DNA of 64,000 bases. It comes from Argyresthia goedartella. Lineage: Eukaryota; Arthropoda; Insecta; Lepidoptera; Argyresthiidae. Below are positions 61,401 to 64,000 of this stretch, one piece after another (position 1 is the stretch's first letter; each line of letters opens with the position of its first letter). Under the pieces are notes generated by a model. The model was not told the origin of the DNA. It worked only from the letters and a program-made list of their open reading frames with translations, and ran no database searches. The DNA lies in NCBI GenBank assembly GCA_949825045.1, contig OX463806.1, forward strand, positions 45,408,208 to 45,472,207. The letters are read 5' to 3'. The position numbers and the translations under genes are program-made.

Positions 61401-63129
61401 ATGATGAAAAGCCAGTGGGTAAAGCCAGAGATGTAGCCTTTGCTCGACAAGCTTCTGGTCTATGTGAACTCATTGTCAAAGAGGCGTTTCCGGAAATGAC
61501 AGGAACCTACGTCTGCACGGCAATAAACGAATTCGGTAGCTGTGAAACTATTTGTAGTGTTAATGTGGAAGGTAGTGAAATTATATCCAGTGTTTAACTC
61601 AAAGTGCATGTATATCGTACTTTTTCACGTAACAATTGCATGATATGTGATGTCCATCTCAACACAAATATATTTATTAGTTTTAGACACATTCTGACAT
61701 ATCACGAGACTCGCCATGCATCTGTAGAAACGTTTGGCTTCATAAATAGATACACTGATGAAGCAACACAGTTATCACTGTCGGTTTGGGAATTTGGTCA
61801 CTGCACAGCTTTATGTAAAACTACTCTTATTTGGCATGAAAATATATGAATGAATCAAGTCCCGAATCTTAACAGACCGTTTCAAAGTACTAAGTATCAA
61901 TAGAAGCAAAATAATAATCAATAATAGGACACTTGCTTTTAAAATGGGCCTTTTAGGTATTCATACAAATTTCACTTCTATTTTTCTAGTAATTATTGTT
62001 ACCCCAGTCGGTGGAGCAATTCTATGTAACAAAAGGTGATGGATTATTTTATTTTTTATATTGTAGATATGGGTAATTCAGTCAAAGTCAAAATTTACGA
62101 TTGCAGTTGATATTAAAAATAGTAAATTGAGATATCTCGGGACAACTTTTGACAGCTAGAAAACCTCGAAATGTTGTTTTGGGTTCATCCTAGCGAAAAA
62201 GTATATCTAACAAATTGACGAATATAAAATTTTGCATTAGTAGCAAAACTTAATAATTCCGTCAAGCCTTAACTAGAAAATCATGGTCAAAAAAATAAGT
62301 TTTCCCGAACTTTGTGAATAATTGGAATAGAGTCGTCCGTGAAGAGCTCCATGGTGTAGTGAGTTTCACGCTTGTTTCTCACGCAGGAGATGCAGGTTCG
62401 AGTCTCTGTACTGACGATGTACCAATGGGATAAGTAATTTATCCTAGGTACAATATAAAGACGTTCTAATGGTGATGGAAAACATCGTGAGGAAACCTAA
62501 ATTAACCCATAGCTGCGGGTTTTGGTAGTCATTTGACGCAAAATTTGTTATAAAGTTACTTATCGCTAGGATATGCACCGTAAATAATGTATGCGCGAGA
62601 AACCAAGAAAGTCCCAACATTTCGAGATAACTCGTATTACCGTTTTTTATATTTACTCAGTTTCACCCATATCTGCAAGTCAACAAAAAAGAAACTTATG
62701 CACCACCTTTTGTAACAAACCCTTCAGCTTCGTACCTCTATCAACTGGGGTACGTGTATTTTAAGTGTAAGAGAAAGAAACTTAGTATATTATATAGATA
62801 TCGATATTTTAAGCTTGTAAATCTGAGCAAAAAGCCTTGATTTTCCACCAAAGTGATCTTGCATAAATTCGTATAAATTAATATTAATATTACTTTGGAC
62901 TTATCCCACAGCACAGCACAGATCCCATAGCTATAAGTATTCAGGTTTATGGCACCTAAGGTTATCTTTATGGATGACAAGCTTGCAGCTAATCAACAAC
63001 CCGCTTAATACTGGCACCTTATCAAAAGAACTAATGTCCAATAAAAAGACAGCAGTATCATTTGTTATTTATTTTTCAGCCTACGAATATGTACCAAGTG
63101 CATCCGAAGAAGATATTTTGAGCGATGAG
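9134..63129 (+). CDS. sls: Sallimus (insect titin), long isoform, 24 coding exons, 3'-incomplete
   Basis: This is a giant elastic and scaffold protein of striated muscle. In insects the sls product anchors actin at the Z-disc through its Ig domains and links Z-disc to thick filament through PEVK segments. I joined the exons 9134-9269, 29465-31133, 31950-32179, 32413-33777, 33871-35727, 35804-35947, 36030-36431, 36506-36901, 37023-37418, 37497-38297, 38489-38740, 38965-41468, 41733-41927, 42021-43428, 43513-43800, 43988-44219, 44508-44679, 44959-45145, 45506-45836, 45921-47250, 49311-49440, 54929-59977, 60648-61571 and 63080-63129. Every junction is GT-AG and every phase agrees, giving 6816 codons with no internal stop or frameshift. 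Domain order is N-terminal Gln-rich tail, Ig1-35, PEVK, Ig36-38. The last exon ends at a donor, so the C-terminus lies outside the window. The family assignment is very secure; which isoforms are actually made is inference. Confidence 0.93.
10607..10996. repeat. Minisatellite, 5 x 78 bp
   Basis: Five complete 78-base copies begin at 10607, 10685, 10763, 10841 and 10919. They are almost identical; one copy has ggtgacc where the others have ggagacc. Each unit contains ctactac and gtagtag blocks that can pair. It lies in sls intron 1, 1.3 kb after exon 1, preceded by a short aaatatgaaatg microsatellite at about 10497-10532. Confidence 0.95.
11585..11700 (-). mobile_element. LINE 3'-tail fragment
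   Basis: The segment cgacccactgctgggtatgg and following gcctcttctc resemble, in reverse, the common lepidopteran endonuclease/reverse-transcriptase LINE tail (protein motif of the AQQW type). The fragment is short and degenerate. Confidence 0.5.
12040..12115. repeat. Interspersed repeat fragment
   Basis: Contains ccactccgtatgggaaaagt followed by cgtgacgctatg, nearly the same as at 5655-5695. Related pieces are at 23430 (reverse), 24690 and 25205. Abundant in lepidopteran genomes as far as I recall; the source element is not identified. Confidence 0.6.
12685..12800 (+). mobile_element. LINE 3'-tail fragment
   Basis: The sequence gttgcccagcagtgggactt, preceded by gatcggatagagtgg, is the typical C-terminal tail of an endonuclease/reverse-transcriptase type LINE, ending in a taattataacaattataata simple tail. 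The rest of the element is absent. Confidence 0.65.
13905..14095 (-). pseudogene. Non-LTR retrotransposon reverse-transcriptase remnant
   Basis: The minus strand reads, within one frame, a block like the LINE C-terminus (RNRWSDELTDHV, WWETAQDKK) followed by a block like the end of the RT domain (TKVAVYMATILTNLLYSAETW). In an intact element the RT block comes first, so two fragments appear joined out of order. It lies just left of a MITE. Confidence 0.6.
14175..14460. repeat. MITE family B, copy 1
   Basis: Terminal inverted repeats read ccgtaagattgtcaaaaccg on the left and cggttttggctatcttacgg on the right, with internal ataaactaacg repeats. The body is the reverse complement of that of copy 2 at 19378-19762, sharing taccagggcaaa and agaacaaaagaaacg. 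The body is non-coding. Confidence 0.85.
16687..17195 (+). mobile_element. 5'-truncated LINE 3' end
   Basis: A 61-residue frame (16687-16872) ends in LWNALPCTNRDSPSIFTFKR, the typical C-terminus of a jockey/CR1-like reverse transcriptase. It is followed by a 3' UTR with ctttttagagataagctcgc and a terminal caataaagaatatgaatatg tail. This 3' end is common in lepidopteran transcripts. Everything 5' of the C-terminus is missing. Confidence 0.75.
18117..18182. repeat. Perfect 31-bp inverted repeat
   Basis: Arms 18117-18147 and 18152-18182 are exact reverse complements separated by a 4-base loop (tacc). The arm centre reads gtaagttattgttgcgagat. Either strand of an intron 1 transcript could fold into a perfect hairpin. 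Confidence 0.95.
18833..18842 (+). promoter_or_regulatory. MEF2-type motif
   Basis: CTAAAAATAA matches the MEF2 consensus YTAWWWWTAR exactly. MEF2 drives many insect muscle genes, so a site in sls intron 1 is plausible. Such motifs also arise by chance in AT-rich DNA. Confidence 0.2.
19378..19762. repeat. MITE family B, copy 2
   Basis: The left end atgtcaccgtaagattttca and the right end aatcttacggtgacat are inverted copies, each followed inward by ataaactaacg-type repeats. At 385 bp it is longer than copy 1 and is inserted in the opposite orientation. TA dinucleotides flank both ends. Confidence 0.88.
20868..21276. repeat. GGTTCCG-type lepidopteran interspersed element, copy 1
   Basis: It starts with accggtcaagtgcgagtc and gaagggttccgtacca and ends with gacggacggacggacag, ttagtaatagggttccg and ggtacggaaccctaaaaa. 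The ggttccgtacc and ggtacggaacc blocks make the ends inverted. A second, interrupted copy is at 47876-48655 and a decayed one at 51960-52245. Confidence 0.75.
21297..21536. repeat. Foldback element, family A copy 2
   Basis: It begins aggctgtaccagaaagttgt, contains gttctgatcaaatcggtttc and ends ttctggtataccctgtata. The layout matches the copies at 7170 and 24026. It directly follows the GGTTCCG-type element. Confidence 0.65.
21852..22035. repeat. Interspersed repeat, copy 1 of a pair
   Basis: The block from ctctacattggactcccaca to gttctgtgttaagttagatt matches 53813-54015, where the same landmarks read ctctacattggaccactgtg and gtctgtgttgagcaagatta. No coding content is seen. Confidence 0.65.
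22733..22767. repeat. Short hairpin
   Basis: Arms gtcattatgaggt (22733-22745) and acctcataatgac (22755-22767) are exact reverse complements around a 9-base loop. Confidence 0.7.
23133..23272. repeat. Degenerate tandem array, about 35-bp unit, four copies
   Basis: A unit with the core agcatggaatatat and ggatagtccagcat recurs four times with substitutions, ending in a (ta)n run near 23265-23290. Confidence 0.75.
23547..23700 (+). pseudogene. Ty1/copia-type reverse-transcriptase remnant
   Basis: The plus strand reads about 50 residues, including AEEWRKAIDEEYNSILNN and CSLTDLPVNQKA then SWVLVTKSD. This is the start of a copia-family RT domain (Trp-x-x-Ala-Ile, Leu-Pro, Trp-Val, Lys-x-Asp). No upstream gag/integrase or downstream catalytic motif is seen, so this is a small fossil fragment. 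Confidence 0.65.
24026..24257. repeat. Foldback element, family A copy 3
   Basis: It begins acaggctgtaacagaaaggt, has gagcaactttcactatgaaa and caaatcggttccatagtgat, and ends near tgttacattctgtatagtgg. It aligns with the copies at 7170 and 21297. Confidence 0.65.
24258..25380. other. Intron 1 segment with repeat fragments, no gene
   Basis: Two fragments of the gtgggaaaag interspersed repeat lie near 24690-24745 and 25205-25245. Short frames on the plus strand show no recognisable domain. A GC-richer piece spans about 25060-25180. Confidence 0.4.
25388..25493. repeat. Imperfect 37-bp inverted repeat
   Basis: The arm actagtcgccacgaagtatc continuing to aatg (25388-25424) pairs with the arm ending tacttcgtggcgattagt (about 25457-25493). 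The arms have about four mismatches and a 32-base spacer. Confidence 0.8.
25664..25754. repeat. Two-copy tandem duplication, about 45 bp
   Basis: The unit ttccactatcatcactagga then acgcatggcaaataatg is followed directly by a second copy with a few substitutions. Confidence 0.8.
25835..25880 (-). mobile_element. LINE 3'-tail fragment
   Basis: The motif gtgtcccactgctgggcaaa is the reverse of the lepidopteran LINE/SINE tail seen at 12760. Only the tail is preserved. Confidence 0.45.
26060..28435. other. Intron 1 segment, nothing firmly recognised
   Basis: AT-rich DNA with a weak inverted pair (gcctgcaaaca at about 26712, tgtttgcaggc at about 26780) and a GC-richer block at about 26930-27190. 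That block has overlapping minus-strand frames of 86 and 62 residues that I could not assign. A second GC-richer patch is at 27940-28240. Confidence 0.4.
28440..28720 (-). mobile_element. tRNA-derived SINE
   Basis: Read on the minus strand, the head at 28640-28720 carries an A-box-like gaatggccgagtcagg and a B-box gagttcgagtcccggtgg, as in a tRNA gene. It is followed by a non-tRNA body (atttgatgagaacggatgtt and cgttgtctagttcccaagat) and a tattat-rich tail at about 28440-28470. The body and tail separate it from a real tRNA gene. Confidence 0.7.
29465..31133 (+). CDS. sls: sls exon 2: Ig1-Ig4
   Basis: The exon encodes residues 46-602. Ig1 starts at about 29513 (PPIFEQIF) and is followed by a long Ser/Gln-rich linker of about 100 residues (29810-30110). 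Ig2 starts at about 30112, Ig3 at about 30490 and Ig4 at about 30784, with short spacers between them. All four follow the I-set pattern with a core Trp (VSWTRK, VTWFRN, VTWFIN, ITWQKD) and a Tyr-x-Cys or equivalent near the end. The open frame extends upstream to 29149, but that part is intronic: a pyrimidine tract and acceptor end at 29464 and the encoded sequence there is hydrophobic and not Ig-like. Confidence 0.92.
31286..31595 (+). repeat. Foldback MITE in sls intron 2
   Basis: The two ends of this segment are inverted copies of each other over about 80-90 bases. The left arm runs from ttcattttaaaa through cctaaatgtaaaccctcgc to the atttcgcaaaac block near 31378. The right arm begins near 31515 and ends at 31595. 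The centre (about 31395-31470) carries a lepidopteran LINE-tail motif (ttgcccagtgttggacag). It lies wholly between exons 2 and 3. Confidence 0.75.
31950..32179 (+). CDS. sls: sls exon 3: linker and first half of Ig5
   Basis: The exon encodes residues 602-679, beginning PAPGPEVIYLRHVERARPF and ending in the first sheet of Ig5 (YPPPQFIVPL to RNGRSIEA). The acceptor is attacag at 31949 and the donor GTGAGT at 32180, phase 1. Ig5 is interrupted by intron 3 after the core Trp, a split site reused in Ig13, Ig19, Ig26 and Ig30. Confidence 0.92.
32413..33777 (+). CDS. sls: sls exon 4: Ig5 (second half) to Ig8
   Basis: The exon encodes residues 679-1134. It completes Ig5 (DSGEYTCRAV) and then gives three full kettin repeats: Ig6 (QRPQFIKPLQD), Ig7 (QRPEFKTPIKD) and Ig8 (QKPRFLGPLKG). 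The linkers between them carry the recurrent helical motif seen throughout kettin, of the type QHP-x-LEKIQ-x-LE. The first-sheet Cys is Ala in Ig6-8 (HFEA). The exon length is a multiple of three with phase 1 at both ends. Confidence 0.93.
33871..35727 (+). CDS. sls: sls exon 5: Ig9-Ig12 and first half of Ig13
   Basis: The exon encodes residues 1134-1753. Ig9 (RPVFVQPLSD), Ig10 (QAPQFSRALHN), Ig11 (VKPRFVTKPKS) and Ig12 (QAPIFTTSLKN) are complete. Ig13 (QAPMFTMPMKD) breaks after GVPIEA. Ig9-12 keep both expected Cys positions (HLEC or HFEC and YTC), with Ala replacing Cys in the last strand of Ig9. Acceptor ttcttgcag 33870, donor GTAAGT 35728, phase 1 at both ends. Confidence 0.93.
35804..35947 (+). 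CDS. sls: sls exon 6: second half of Ig13
   Basis: The exon encodes residues 1753-1801, running from SNRLTTMHDFGYV through DSGTYTCRAINELGEAV to VQ. It is 144 bases, phase 1 to phase 1. It supplies the C-terminal strands missing from exon 5, and its VALNMKYV core strand matches the neighbouring repeats. Confidence 0.92.
36030..36431 (+). CDS. sls: sls exon 7: linker and Ig14
   Basis: The exon encodes residues 1801-1935: linker (LESQHESALEKIQQLEE) then one complete Ig14 (QPPRFITQLNG to SSIKLNVT). It is 402 bases, phase 1 to phase 1, making it a self-contained linker-Ig module. Both core Cys are present (HYEC, YTCK). Confidence 0.93.
36506..36901 (+). CDS. sls: sls exon 8: linker and Ig15
   Basis: The exon encodes residues 1935-2067: linker (DTQHESALEKIQYLEG) and Ig15 (EKPQFGKPLKN to SSIKVDG). 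It is 396 bases, phase 1 to phase 1, the same size as exon 9. The first core Cys is Ala (HLEA) while the second is present (YMCK). Confidence 0.93.
37023..37418 (+). CDS. sls: sls exon 9: linker and Ig16
   Basis: The exon encodes residues 2067-2199: linker (LDEQRLKKIQELERYE) and Ig16 (QRPVFLTAFTS to TCTLKVAG). It is 396 bases, phase 1 to phase 1. Both core Cys are present (HFEC, YMCK). Acceptor gtttcag 37022, donor GTACGT 37419. Confidence 0.93.
37497..38297 (+). CDS. sls: sls exon 10: Ig17 and Ig18
   Basis: The exon encodes residues 2199-2466 with two linker-Ig units: Ig17 (PPRFVTELRGT to ISMTVTAK) and Ig18 (QRPVFTQPLQN to AAMRIK). It is 801 bases, phase 1 to phase 1. Ig17 ends in EYSVKA rather than the usual Y-x-C; Ig18 has both Cys. 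Confidence 0.93.
38489..38740 (+). CDS. sls: sls exon 11: linker and first half of Ig19
   Basis: The exon encodes residues 2466-2550: linker (QLDTQHPEGMKKIQRLES) and the N-terminal strands of Ig19 (ENPIFTQVLTG to VELKMG). The acceptor cccaacag at 38488 has a weak pyrimidine tract but gives the required phase. Donor GTAAGT 38741. Confidence 0.9.
38965..41468 (+). CDS. sls: sls exon 12: end of Ig19, Ig20-Ig25
   Basis: This is the largest kettin-region exon, residues 2550-3384. It finishes Ig19 and then encodes Ig20 (QAPIFTTHLKS), Ig21 (ETPVFISHLNN), Ig22 (KPEWVVPIAAE), Ig23 (RAPEFVTVFKD), Ig24 (QKPRFTTHIQN) and Ig25 (EPPKFITQIAD). Ig23 and Ig24 are separated by fewer than ten residues (CVDKSKG) instead of the usual linker of about 35. 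The exon ends in the next linker (DSQLPR) at phase 0. Confidence 0.93.
41469..41732 (+). other. sls intron 12 carrying a degenerate tRNA-derived SINE
   Basis: The intron between exons 12 and 13 contains at about 41485-41700 a SINE-like body on the plus strand. It has a tRNA-like head with A-box-type gaggcgcagcggttgtgg and a degraded B-box (ggttagattccc), then gctgggggcaaag and an A-run. The downstream body (gttcccaagacacag) resembles that of the SINE at 28440-28720. Confidence 0.55.
41733..41927 (+). CDS. sls: sls exon 13: linker and first half of Ig26
   Basis: The exon encodes residues 3385-3449: GMEGGLEKLQTLEDS linker and Ig26 N-terminal strands (KAPVFTVPLAN to DDPNLK). It is 195 bases, phase 0 at both ends, unlike the phase-1 exons upstream. 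Acceptor tatttgcag 41732, donor GTAAGT 41928. Confidence 0.93.
42021..43428 (+). CDS. sls: sls exon 14: end of Ig26, Ig27-Ig29
   Basis: The exon encodes residues 3450-3919. It starts at the Ig26 core Trp (VEWYWNGK) and then gives Ig27 (QPPEFTTTPSD), Ig28 (NPPKFTVEIKD) and Ig29 (TPPKFITQIQS). Linkers carry the SQLPxGM variant of the kettin linker. Read-through would stop at once (CGT TAG), but donor C|GTTAGT at 43429 keeps the frame into exon 15. Confidence 0.93.
43513..43800 (+). CDS. sls: sls exon 15: linker and first half of Ig30
   Basis: The exon encodes residues 3919-4015: linker (DIILQNQVPRGMKKSEAL) and Ig30 N-terminal strands (QPPRFVTQIVS to KPLLH). It is 288 bases, phase 1 to phase 1, with acceptor gttttgcag 43512 and donor GTAAGT 43801. 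Confidence 0.92.
43988..44219 (+). CDS. sls: sls exon 16: second half of Ig30
   Basis: The exon encodes residues 4015-4092 (NRFTPIYDFGYVAMVFGWV, EYVCRATNLYG, then linker SQLPKHMKSIEKIREME). The acceptor aaattcatag at 43987 has a poor pyrimidine tract but is the only AG that fits both phase and the Ig strand. The donor is GTAAGT at 44220. Confidence 0.87.
44508..44679 (+). CDS. sls: sls exon 17: first half of Ig31
   Basis: The exon encodes residues 4092-4149 (VPEEITDDTKARCAPVFV to LINGNTIVN). Ig31 differs from the kettin repeats: its core is RVTGHPKPRVMWL, like the N- and C-terminal Ig domains. Acceptor catccag 44507, donor GTGAGT 44680. Confidence 0.9.
44959..45145 (+). CDS. sls: sls exon 18: second half of Ig31
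   Basis: The exon encodes residues 4150-4212 (GSRYKLIYDGMYHFDIPKT, IEVIARSSAGEAVASTEL) and a short tail. The last strand has Ala where the second Cys usually sits (IARSS). Acceptor attcacag 44958, donor GTAAGT 45146. Confidence 0.9.
45506..45836 (+). CDS. sls: sls exon 19: charged non-Ig spacer
   Basis: The exon encodes residues 4212-4322, a Lys/Glu/Gln-rich stretch (WYDETTQYQRTDTELEKTF, KKKKSEEYYNKLQELENE) of likely helical or coiled-coil character between Ig31 and Ig32. It contains no Ig strand pattern. Donor GTAAGT 45837 avoids the immediate TAA of read-through. Confidence 0.9.
45921..47250 (+). CDS. sls: sls exon 20: spacer end, Ig32-Ig34 and first half of Ig35
   Basis: The exon encodes residues 4322-4765. 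A Lys/Gln/Glu/Thr-rich stretch continues from exon 19. Then come Ig32 (KPPVFTKKMQP), Ig33 (TPPNFTLTAQS), Ig34 (APPEITEPLKD) and the first strands of Ig35 (PSLTPLRDVIV to TPDFQ). These match the closely spaced C-terminal group of kettin. The donor is a consensus CAG|GTAAGT at 47251. Confidence 0.93.
47251..47875. other. Intron 20, left part, nothing recognised
   Basis: Non-coding AT-rich sequence following the exon 20 donor. No repeat with a recognisable partner in the window was seen. Confidence 0.4.
47876..48655. repeat. GGTTCCG-type interspersed element, copy 2, interrupted
   Basis: The ends match copy 1 at 20868 (ccggtcaagtgcgagtcgga and gaagggttccgtacca; cagacggacggatcgacacg and gaggcacggaaccctaaaaa). 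The body is longer, and directly after the first ggttccgtacca it holds a foreign block of about 145 bases described as a separate feature. Confidence 0.7.
47940..48090 (+). pseudogene. Non-LTR reverse-transcriptase fragment nested in a repeat
   Basis: The plus strand reads ISISDHQYGFMPGRSTVTAL, then a stretch with RRALTTAESFVQAIFLDI. The QYGFxPGRST and FLDI motifs are typical of non-LTR retrotransposon RT domains. The fragment is too short to assign a clade and sits inside the GGTTCCG-type element. Confidence 0.65.
49311..49440 (+). CDS. sls: sls exon 21: second half of Ig35, branch point of isoforms
   Basis: The exon encodes residues 4766-4809 (MIHEGNNAVLLISSTYEED, GIFTCRATTTAGQVETSAK). Spliced with donor GTAAGA at 49441, phase 1, it continues to the PEVK exon. 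Unspliced, the frame gives S-K-T then TAG 49449-49451. It is preceded by a 2.06-kb intron. Confidence 0.92.
49452..51030 (+). other. sls: Putative kettin-isoform 3' UTR
   Basis: This is the sequence after the read-through TAG. It has no long conserved reading frame; open frames near 50341-50750 on both strands look like chance. AATAAA motifs occur at 50871-50876 and 51011-51016, with a further one at 51587-51592. GC-richer blocks lie at about 49600-49900 and 50500-50700. The UTR role is inferred from the stop and the polyadenylation signals. Confidence 0.5.
51011..51016 (+). terminator. sls: Candidate polyadenylation signal (AATAAA) of kettin
   Basis: A canonical AATAAA hexamer about 1.56 kb after the kettin stop, in AT-rich sequence. 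A second one is 140 bases upstream at 50871. Position is consistent with a 3' end, but AATAAA is frequent in AT-rich DNA. Confidence 0.35.
51407..52624. mobile_element. Element bounded by 22-bp inverted repeats (1.2 kb)
   Basis: The segment tttttgtttccattcgcg, within a 22-base exact match at 51407-51428, is the reverse complement of 52603-52624. Similarity continues inward in weaker form (accagtagtaaaa on the left; its inverse near 52570). No transposase is seen. The interior at 51960-52245 contains a decayed GGTTCCG-type element end (cagacagacgtataactaag, aaggtacggaaccataaaaa). Confidence 0.6.
53325..53394. repeat. Perfect 31-bp inverted repeat
   Basis: Arms 53325-53355 and 53364-53394 are exact reverse complements with an 8-base loop (aacttagg). 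The arm centre reads atcggctcgcaggaactcac. It lies in the intron before the PEVK exon. Confidence 0.95.
53813..54015. repeat. Interspersed repeat, copy 2 of a pair
   Basis: This aligns along its length with 21852-22035, in the same orientation. The shared landmarks are a T-run, ctacattgga, a cccacag block and the gtctgtgttgagcaagatta end. Confidence 0.65.
54466..54560 (-). mobile_element. LINE 3'-tail fragment
   Basis: The segment aggaatcccactgttaagta then gacctcccccatg resembles, in reverse, the lepidopteran LINE tail. It is strongly decayed. Confidence 0.35.
54929..59977 (+). CDS. sls: sls exon 22: giant PEVK exon
   Basis: The exon encodes residues 4809-6492 (1683 residues), dominated by Pro, Glu, Val and Lys. 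This composition is known for the entropic-spring PEVK regions of titin family proteins, which set I-band stiffness. Three zones are visible: an older zone with HWRKPR-type motifs (about 55160-55890), an intermediate zone with WRxGKRK or WPTGKRR motifs (about 56235-57550), and a recent zone (57553-59830) of 56-residue units containing VKWPTGKRKP. The acceptor is gctttcag at 54928; the donor C|GTACGT is at 59978. The length is a multiple of three, phase 1 to phase 1, so exclusion would keep the frame. No Ig domain lies inside. Confidence 0.93.
57553..59904 (+). repeat. sls: 168-bp tandem coding repeat in the PEVK exon (14 units)
   Basis: The Trp motif (gtcaaatggcc or gttcaatggcc) recurs at 57553, 57721, 57889, 58057, 58225, 58393, 58561, 58729, 58897, 59065, 59233, 59401, 59569 and 59737, always exactly 168 bases apart. 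Each unit is 56 residues: a Trp-Pro-Thr-Gly-Lys-Arg core, an Glu-Gln-Pro-Lys-Glu segment, a Val-Leu-Lys-Pro-Val segment, and a Leu-Ser-Leu-Lys-Pro-Val segment. The later copies differ by only a few bases. The last unit decays after about 59830. Confidence 0.95.
60145..60490 (-). pseudogene. LINE ORF2 C-terminal remnant in intron 22
   Basis: In shifting frames the minus strand reads AETWTLTKANMHQNKVAQRA and MERSMLGIRL, then WTDDIIAIAGRQWMREAQDR and EEAYTQQW. This is the C-terminus of an endonuclease/reverse-transcriptase LINE common in Lepidoptera. A stop, frameshifts and an internal deletion show it is dead. Confidence 0.75.
60648..61571 (+). CDS. sls: sls exon 23: Ig36-Ig38 after PEVK
   Basis: The exon encodes residues 6492-6800: a short acidic lead (EELADD), then Ig36 (GPVIIKPIQAI), Ig37 (QPPIFTKLIQP) and Ig38 (YAPEFIVPLES to SVNVEG). 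Ig36 lacks both usual Cys and is divergent; Ig38 is canonical (LTCEV, YVCTA). The acceptor is ttacag at 60647; the donor is G|GTAGTG at 61572, a weaker consensus. It is chosen because it is in phase with exon 24; read-through would end at 61595-61597. Length is a multiple of three, phase 1 to phase 1. Confidence 0.88.
62000..62752. repeat. Foldback element with a nested SINE
   Basis: The left arm (taccccagtcggtggagc, then tgtaacaaaaggtgatgg and gatatgggt) is mirrored in reverse on the right (cacccatatctgca, caccaccttttgtaaca, tcaactggggtacg). The arms span about 130-180 bases with moderate divergence. The middle, about 62335-62570, is a SINE. Confidence 0.7.
62335..62570 (+). mobile_element. 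tRNA-derived SINE
   Basis: The head has an A-box-like tggtgtagtgagtttcacgc and a B-box gcaggttcgagtctctgt. The body contains ggaaaacatcgtgaggaaac, a signature of lepidopteran SINEs. There is no intact tRNA fold, since the acceptor end does not pair and the body continues directly. Confidence 0.7.
63080..63129 (+). CDS. sls: sls exon 24: small acidic exon, last in the window
   Basis: The 50-base exon encodes YEYVPSASEEDILSDE, residues 6800-6816. It has a strong acceptor (atttatttttcag) and donor GAG|GTAAGA and fits the phase of exon 23. It ends at phase 0 and splices beyond the window. Small exons of charged residues are common in the downstream PEVK region of sls, but this one is short and its inclusion is inferred from splice signals. 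Confidence 0.7.
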
Positions 63130-63214
63130 GTAAGATTTTTGATATTAGGGAAGAAATGACGAATGTACCTTTGCCGATGTGGCCATAGATATAATTATCC
63201 AACTAATATTATAA

Positions 63215-63350
63215 TTGTGAAAGTAGCGATGTTTGGCTGTTTGTATGTTTGTGTCTCAATCACGCTAAAACGGCTGAACGGATTTGAATGAAATTAGCAC
63301 AGATATAGTTTATGAGCTAGATTTACATTTAGGATACTTTTTAGCCGGCT
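63215..63350. repeat. Interspersed repeat fragment
   Basis: The motif aacggctgaacggatttgaa tgaaattag, preceded by gtttgtatgtttgtgtctca, is a widespread insect repeat of uncertain class. Confidence 0.45.
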
Positions 63351-63397
63351 GCACCAGAAGTAGGGTAACGTTATCTCGGTAAACAACTAATATAATT

Positions 63398-64000
63398 TTA
63401 GGTCCTTACATATGAAATTGGCATTTTGCATGGGAGGAACATAAAGTAGTTTTTTTTATATAATATATTTATTTAATCAAAGTATGTACCATTGCTATCT
63501 ATACACTTTTACCATATCATAGGTAGTTCTTCGATCCCTTTACTAGAAAAAAGATTCGGACGGGAATCAATAAAATCTTTGAAGGCGGTTTGGACTTGAT
63601 TTTTTTCCCTTTCAAGAAGTTATCCAAATTTCGAAAAAAATGGTAATCTGTTGGAGCAAGGTCCGGTGAGTACGGTGGATGTCTTAGACATTCCAATTGA
63701 AGCTCCTCTAATATGGTAGCCGTCTGTTGTGCAGTGTGTGGTCTAGCGATATCATGAAGCAGCAGTGGCCTAGAGCGATTGACCAGCCTCGGTTGTTTAG
63801 CAGCTAGCTTTTCCATCATGATTTGCAGTTGCTGACAATAGACATCTGGCGTAATCGTTTGGCCAGATTTAAGAAAGCTGTAGTGAACGACACCAGCACT
63901 AGTCCACCAAACGCTCACAAGTATCTTTTTTGGAGTCAAATTTCGTTTGGCTGGTTTGGCAGGGTATGAGCGCTTCCGATTATCGTATAGGATCAACTTT
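63398..64000 (-). mobile_element. mariner element, 3' part, transposase broken
   Basis: The minus-strand frame 63517-63996 (159 residues, open to the window edge) is the C-terminal half of a mariner transposase. It shows VSVWWTSAGVVHYSFL, LLHDIARPHTAQQTATILEE and HPPYSPDLAPTDYHFFRNLD, with the last two catalytic Asp in HD and PTDYH. The usual Asn after HD is Ile. After NFLKGKK the frame shifts, and the normal C-terminus continues in another frame with a stop. The 3' end lies near 63398 at ttaggtccttacatatgaaa. The 5' half is outside the window. It is inserted in the sls intron, antisense to the gene. Confidence 0.85.

Noticed and set aside
61572..61597. Alternative C-terminus by reading through exon 23 (stop at 61595)
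   Set aside because: Possible, but donor and phase support splicing to exon 24 and there is no clear polyadenylation context nearby.

Overview
This is a window of insect nuclear DNA, most likely from a moth or butterfly. Protein-coding sequence is split into GT-AG exons, introns are long and AT-rich, and the spacer DNA is packed with repeats of lepidopteran character: tRNA-derived SINEs, endonuclease/reverse-transcriptase LINE tails, foldback MITEs and a mariner. One gene fills the window on the plus strand, and it runs off the right edge.

The gene is Sallimus (sls), the insect titin/kettin of the muscle Z-disc and I-band. I could join 24 coding exons (9134 to 63129) with consistent phase at every junction. 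Exon 1 (9134-9269) gives a short Gln/Arg/Glu-rich N-terminus. After a 20-kb intron, exons 2-21 (29465-49440) encode exactly 35 Ig domains, the number known for kettin. Ig1-4 lie in the N-terminal exon 2, Ig5-30 form the kettin repeat array with linkers of about 35 residues, and Ig31-35 are the C-terminal group. Reading through the exon 21 donor reaches TAG after three codons (49449-49451) and gives a 4811-residue product, the size expected of kettin; AATAAA signals follow at 50871, 51011 and 51587. The long isoform splices from exon 21 to one giant PEVK exon (54929-59977, 1683 residues). That exon ends in 14 repeat motifs in perfect 168-bp register. It is followed by three more Ig domains (60648-61571) and a small exon (63080-63129) that splices out of the window.

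Layout: 1-8640 is upstream non-coding DNA with MITEs and hairpins. 8640-9133 is a GC-rich probable promoter/5' UTR. 9270-29464 is the giant first intron, holding a 78-bp minisatellite, two copies of a terminal-inverted-repeat MITE, LINE and copia remnants, a SINE and several perfect or near-perfect hairpins. 29465-49451 is the kettin region. 49452-54928 is the kettin 3' UTR plus intron. 54929-61571 is PEVK and distal Ig. 61572-64000 is intron with a SINE-bearing foldback element and a 5'-truncated, frameshifted mariner on the minus strand.

I found no second protein-coding gene, no functional tRNA or rRNA gene and no CRISPR array. The most notable structures are the homogenised PEVK repeat inside an in-frame cassette exon, the alternative kettin terminus, the 5 x 78-bp minisatellite, and two perfect 31-bp inverted repeats.
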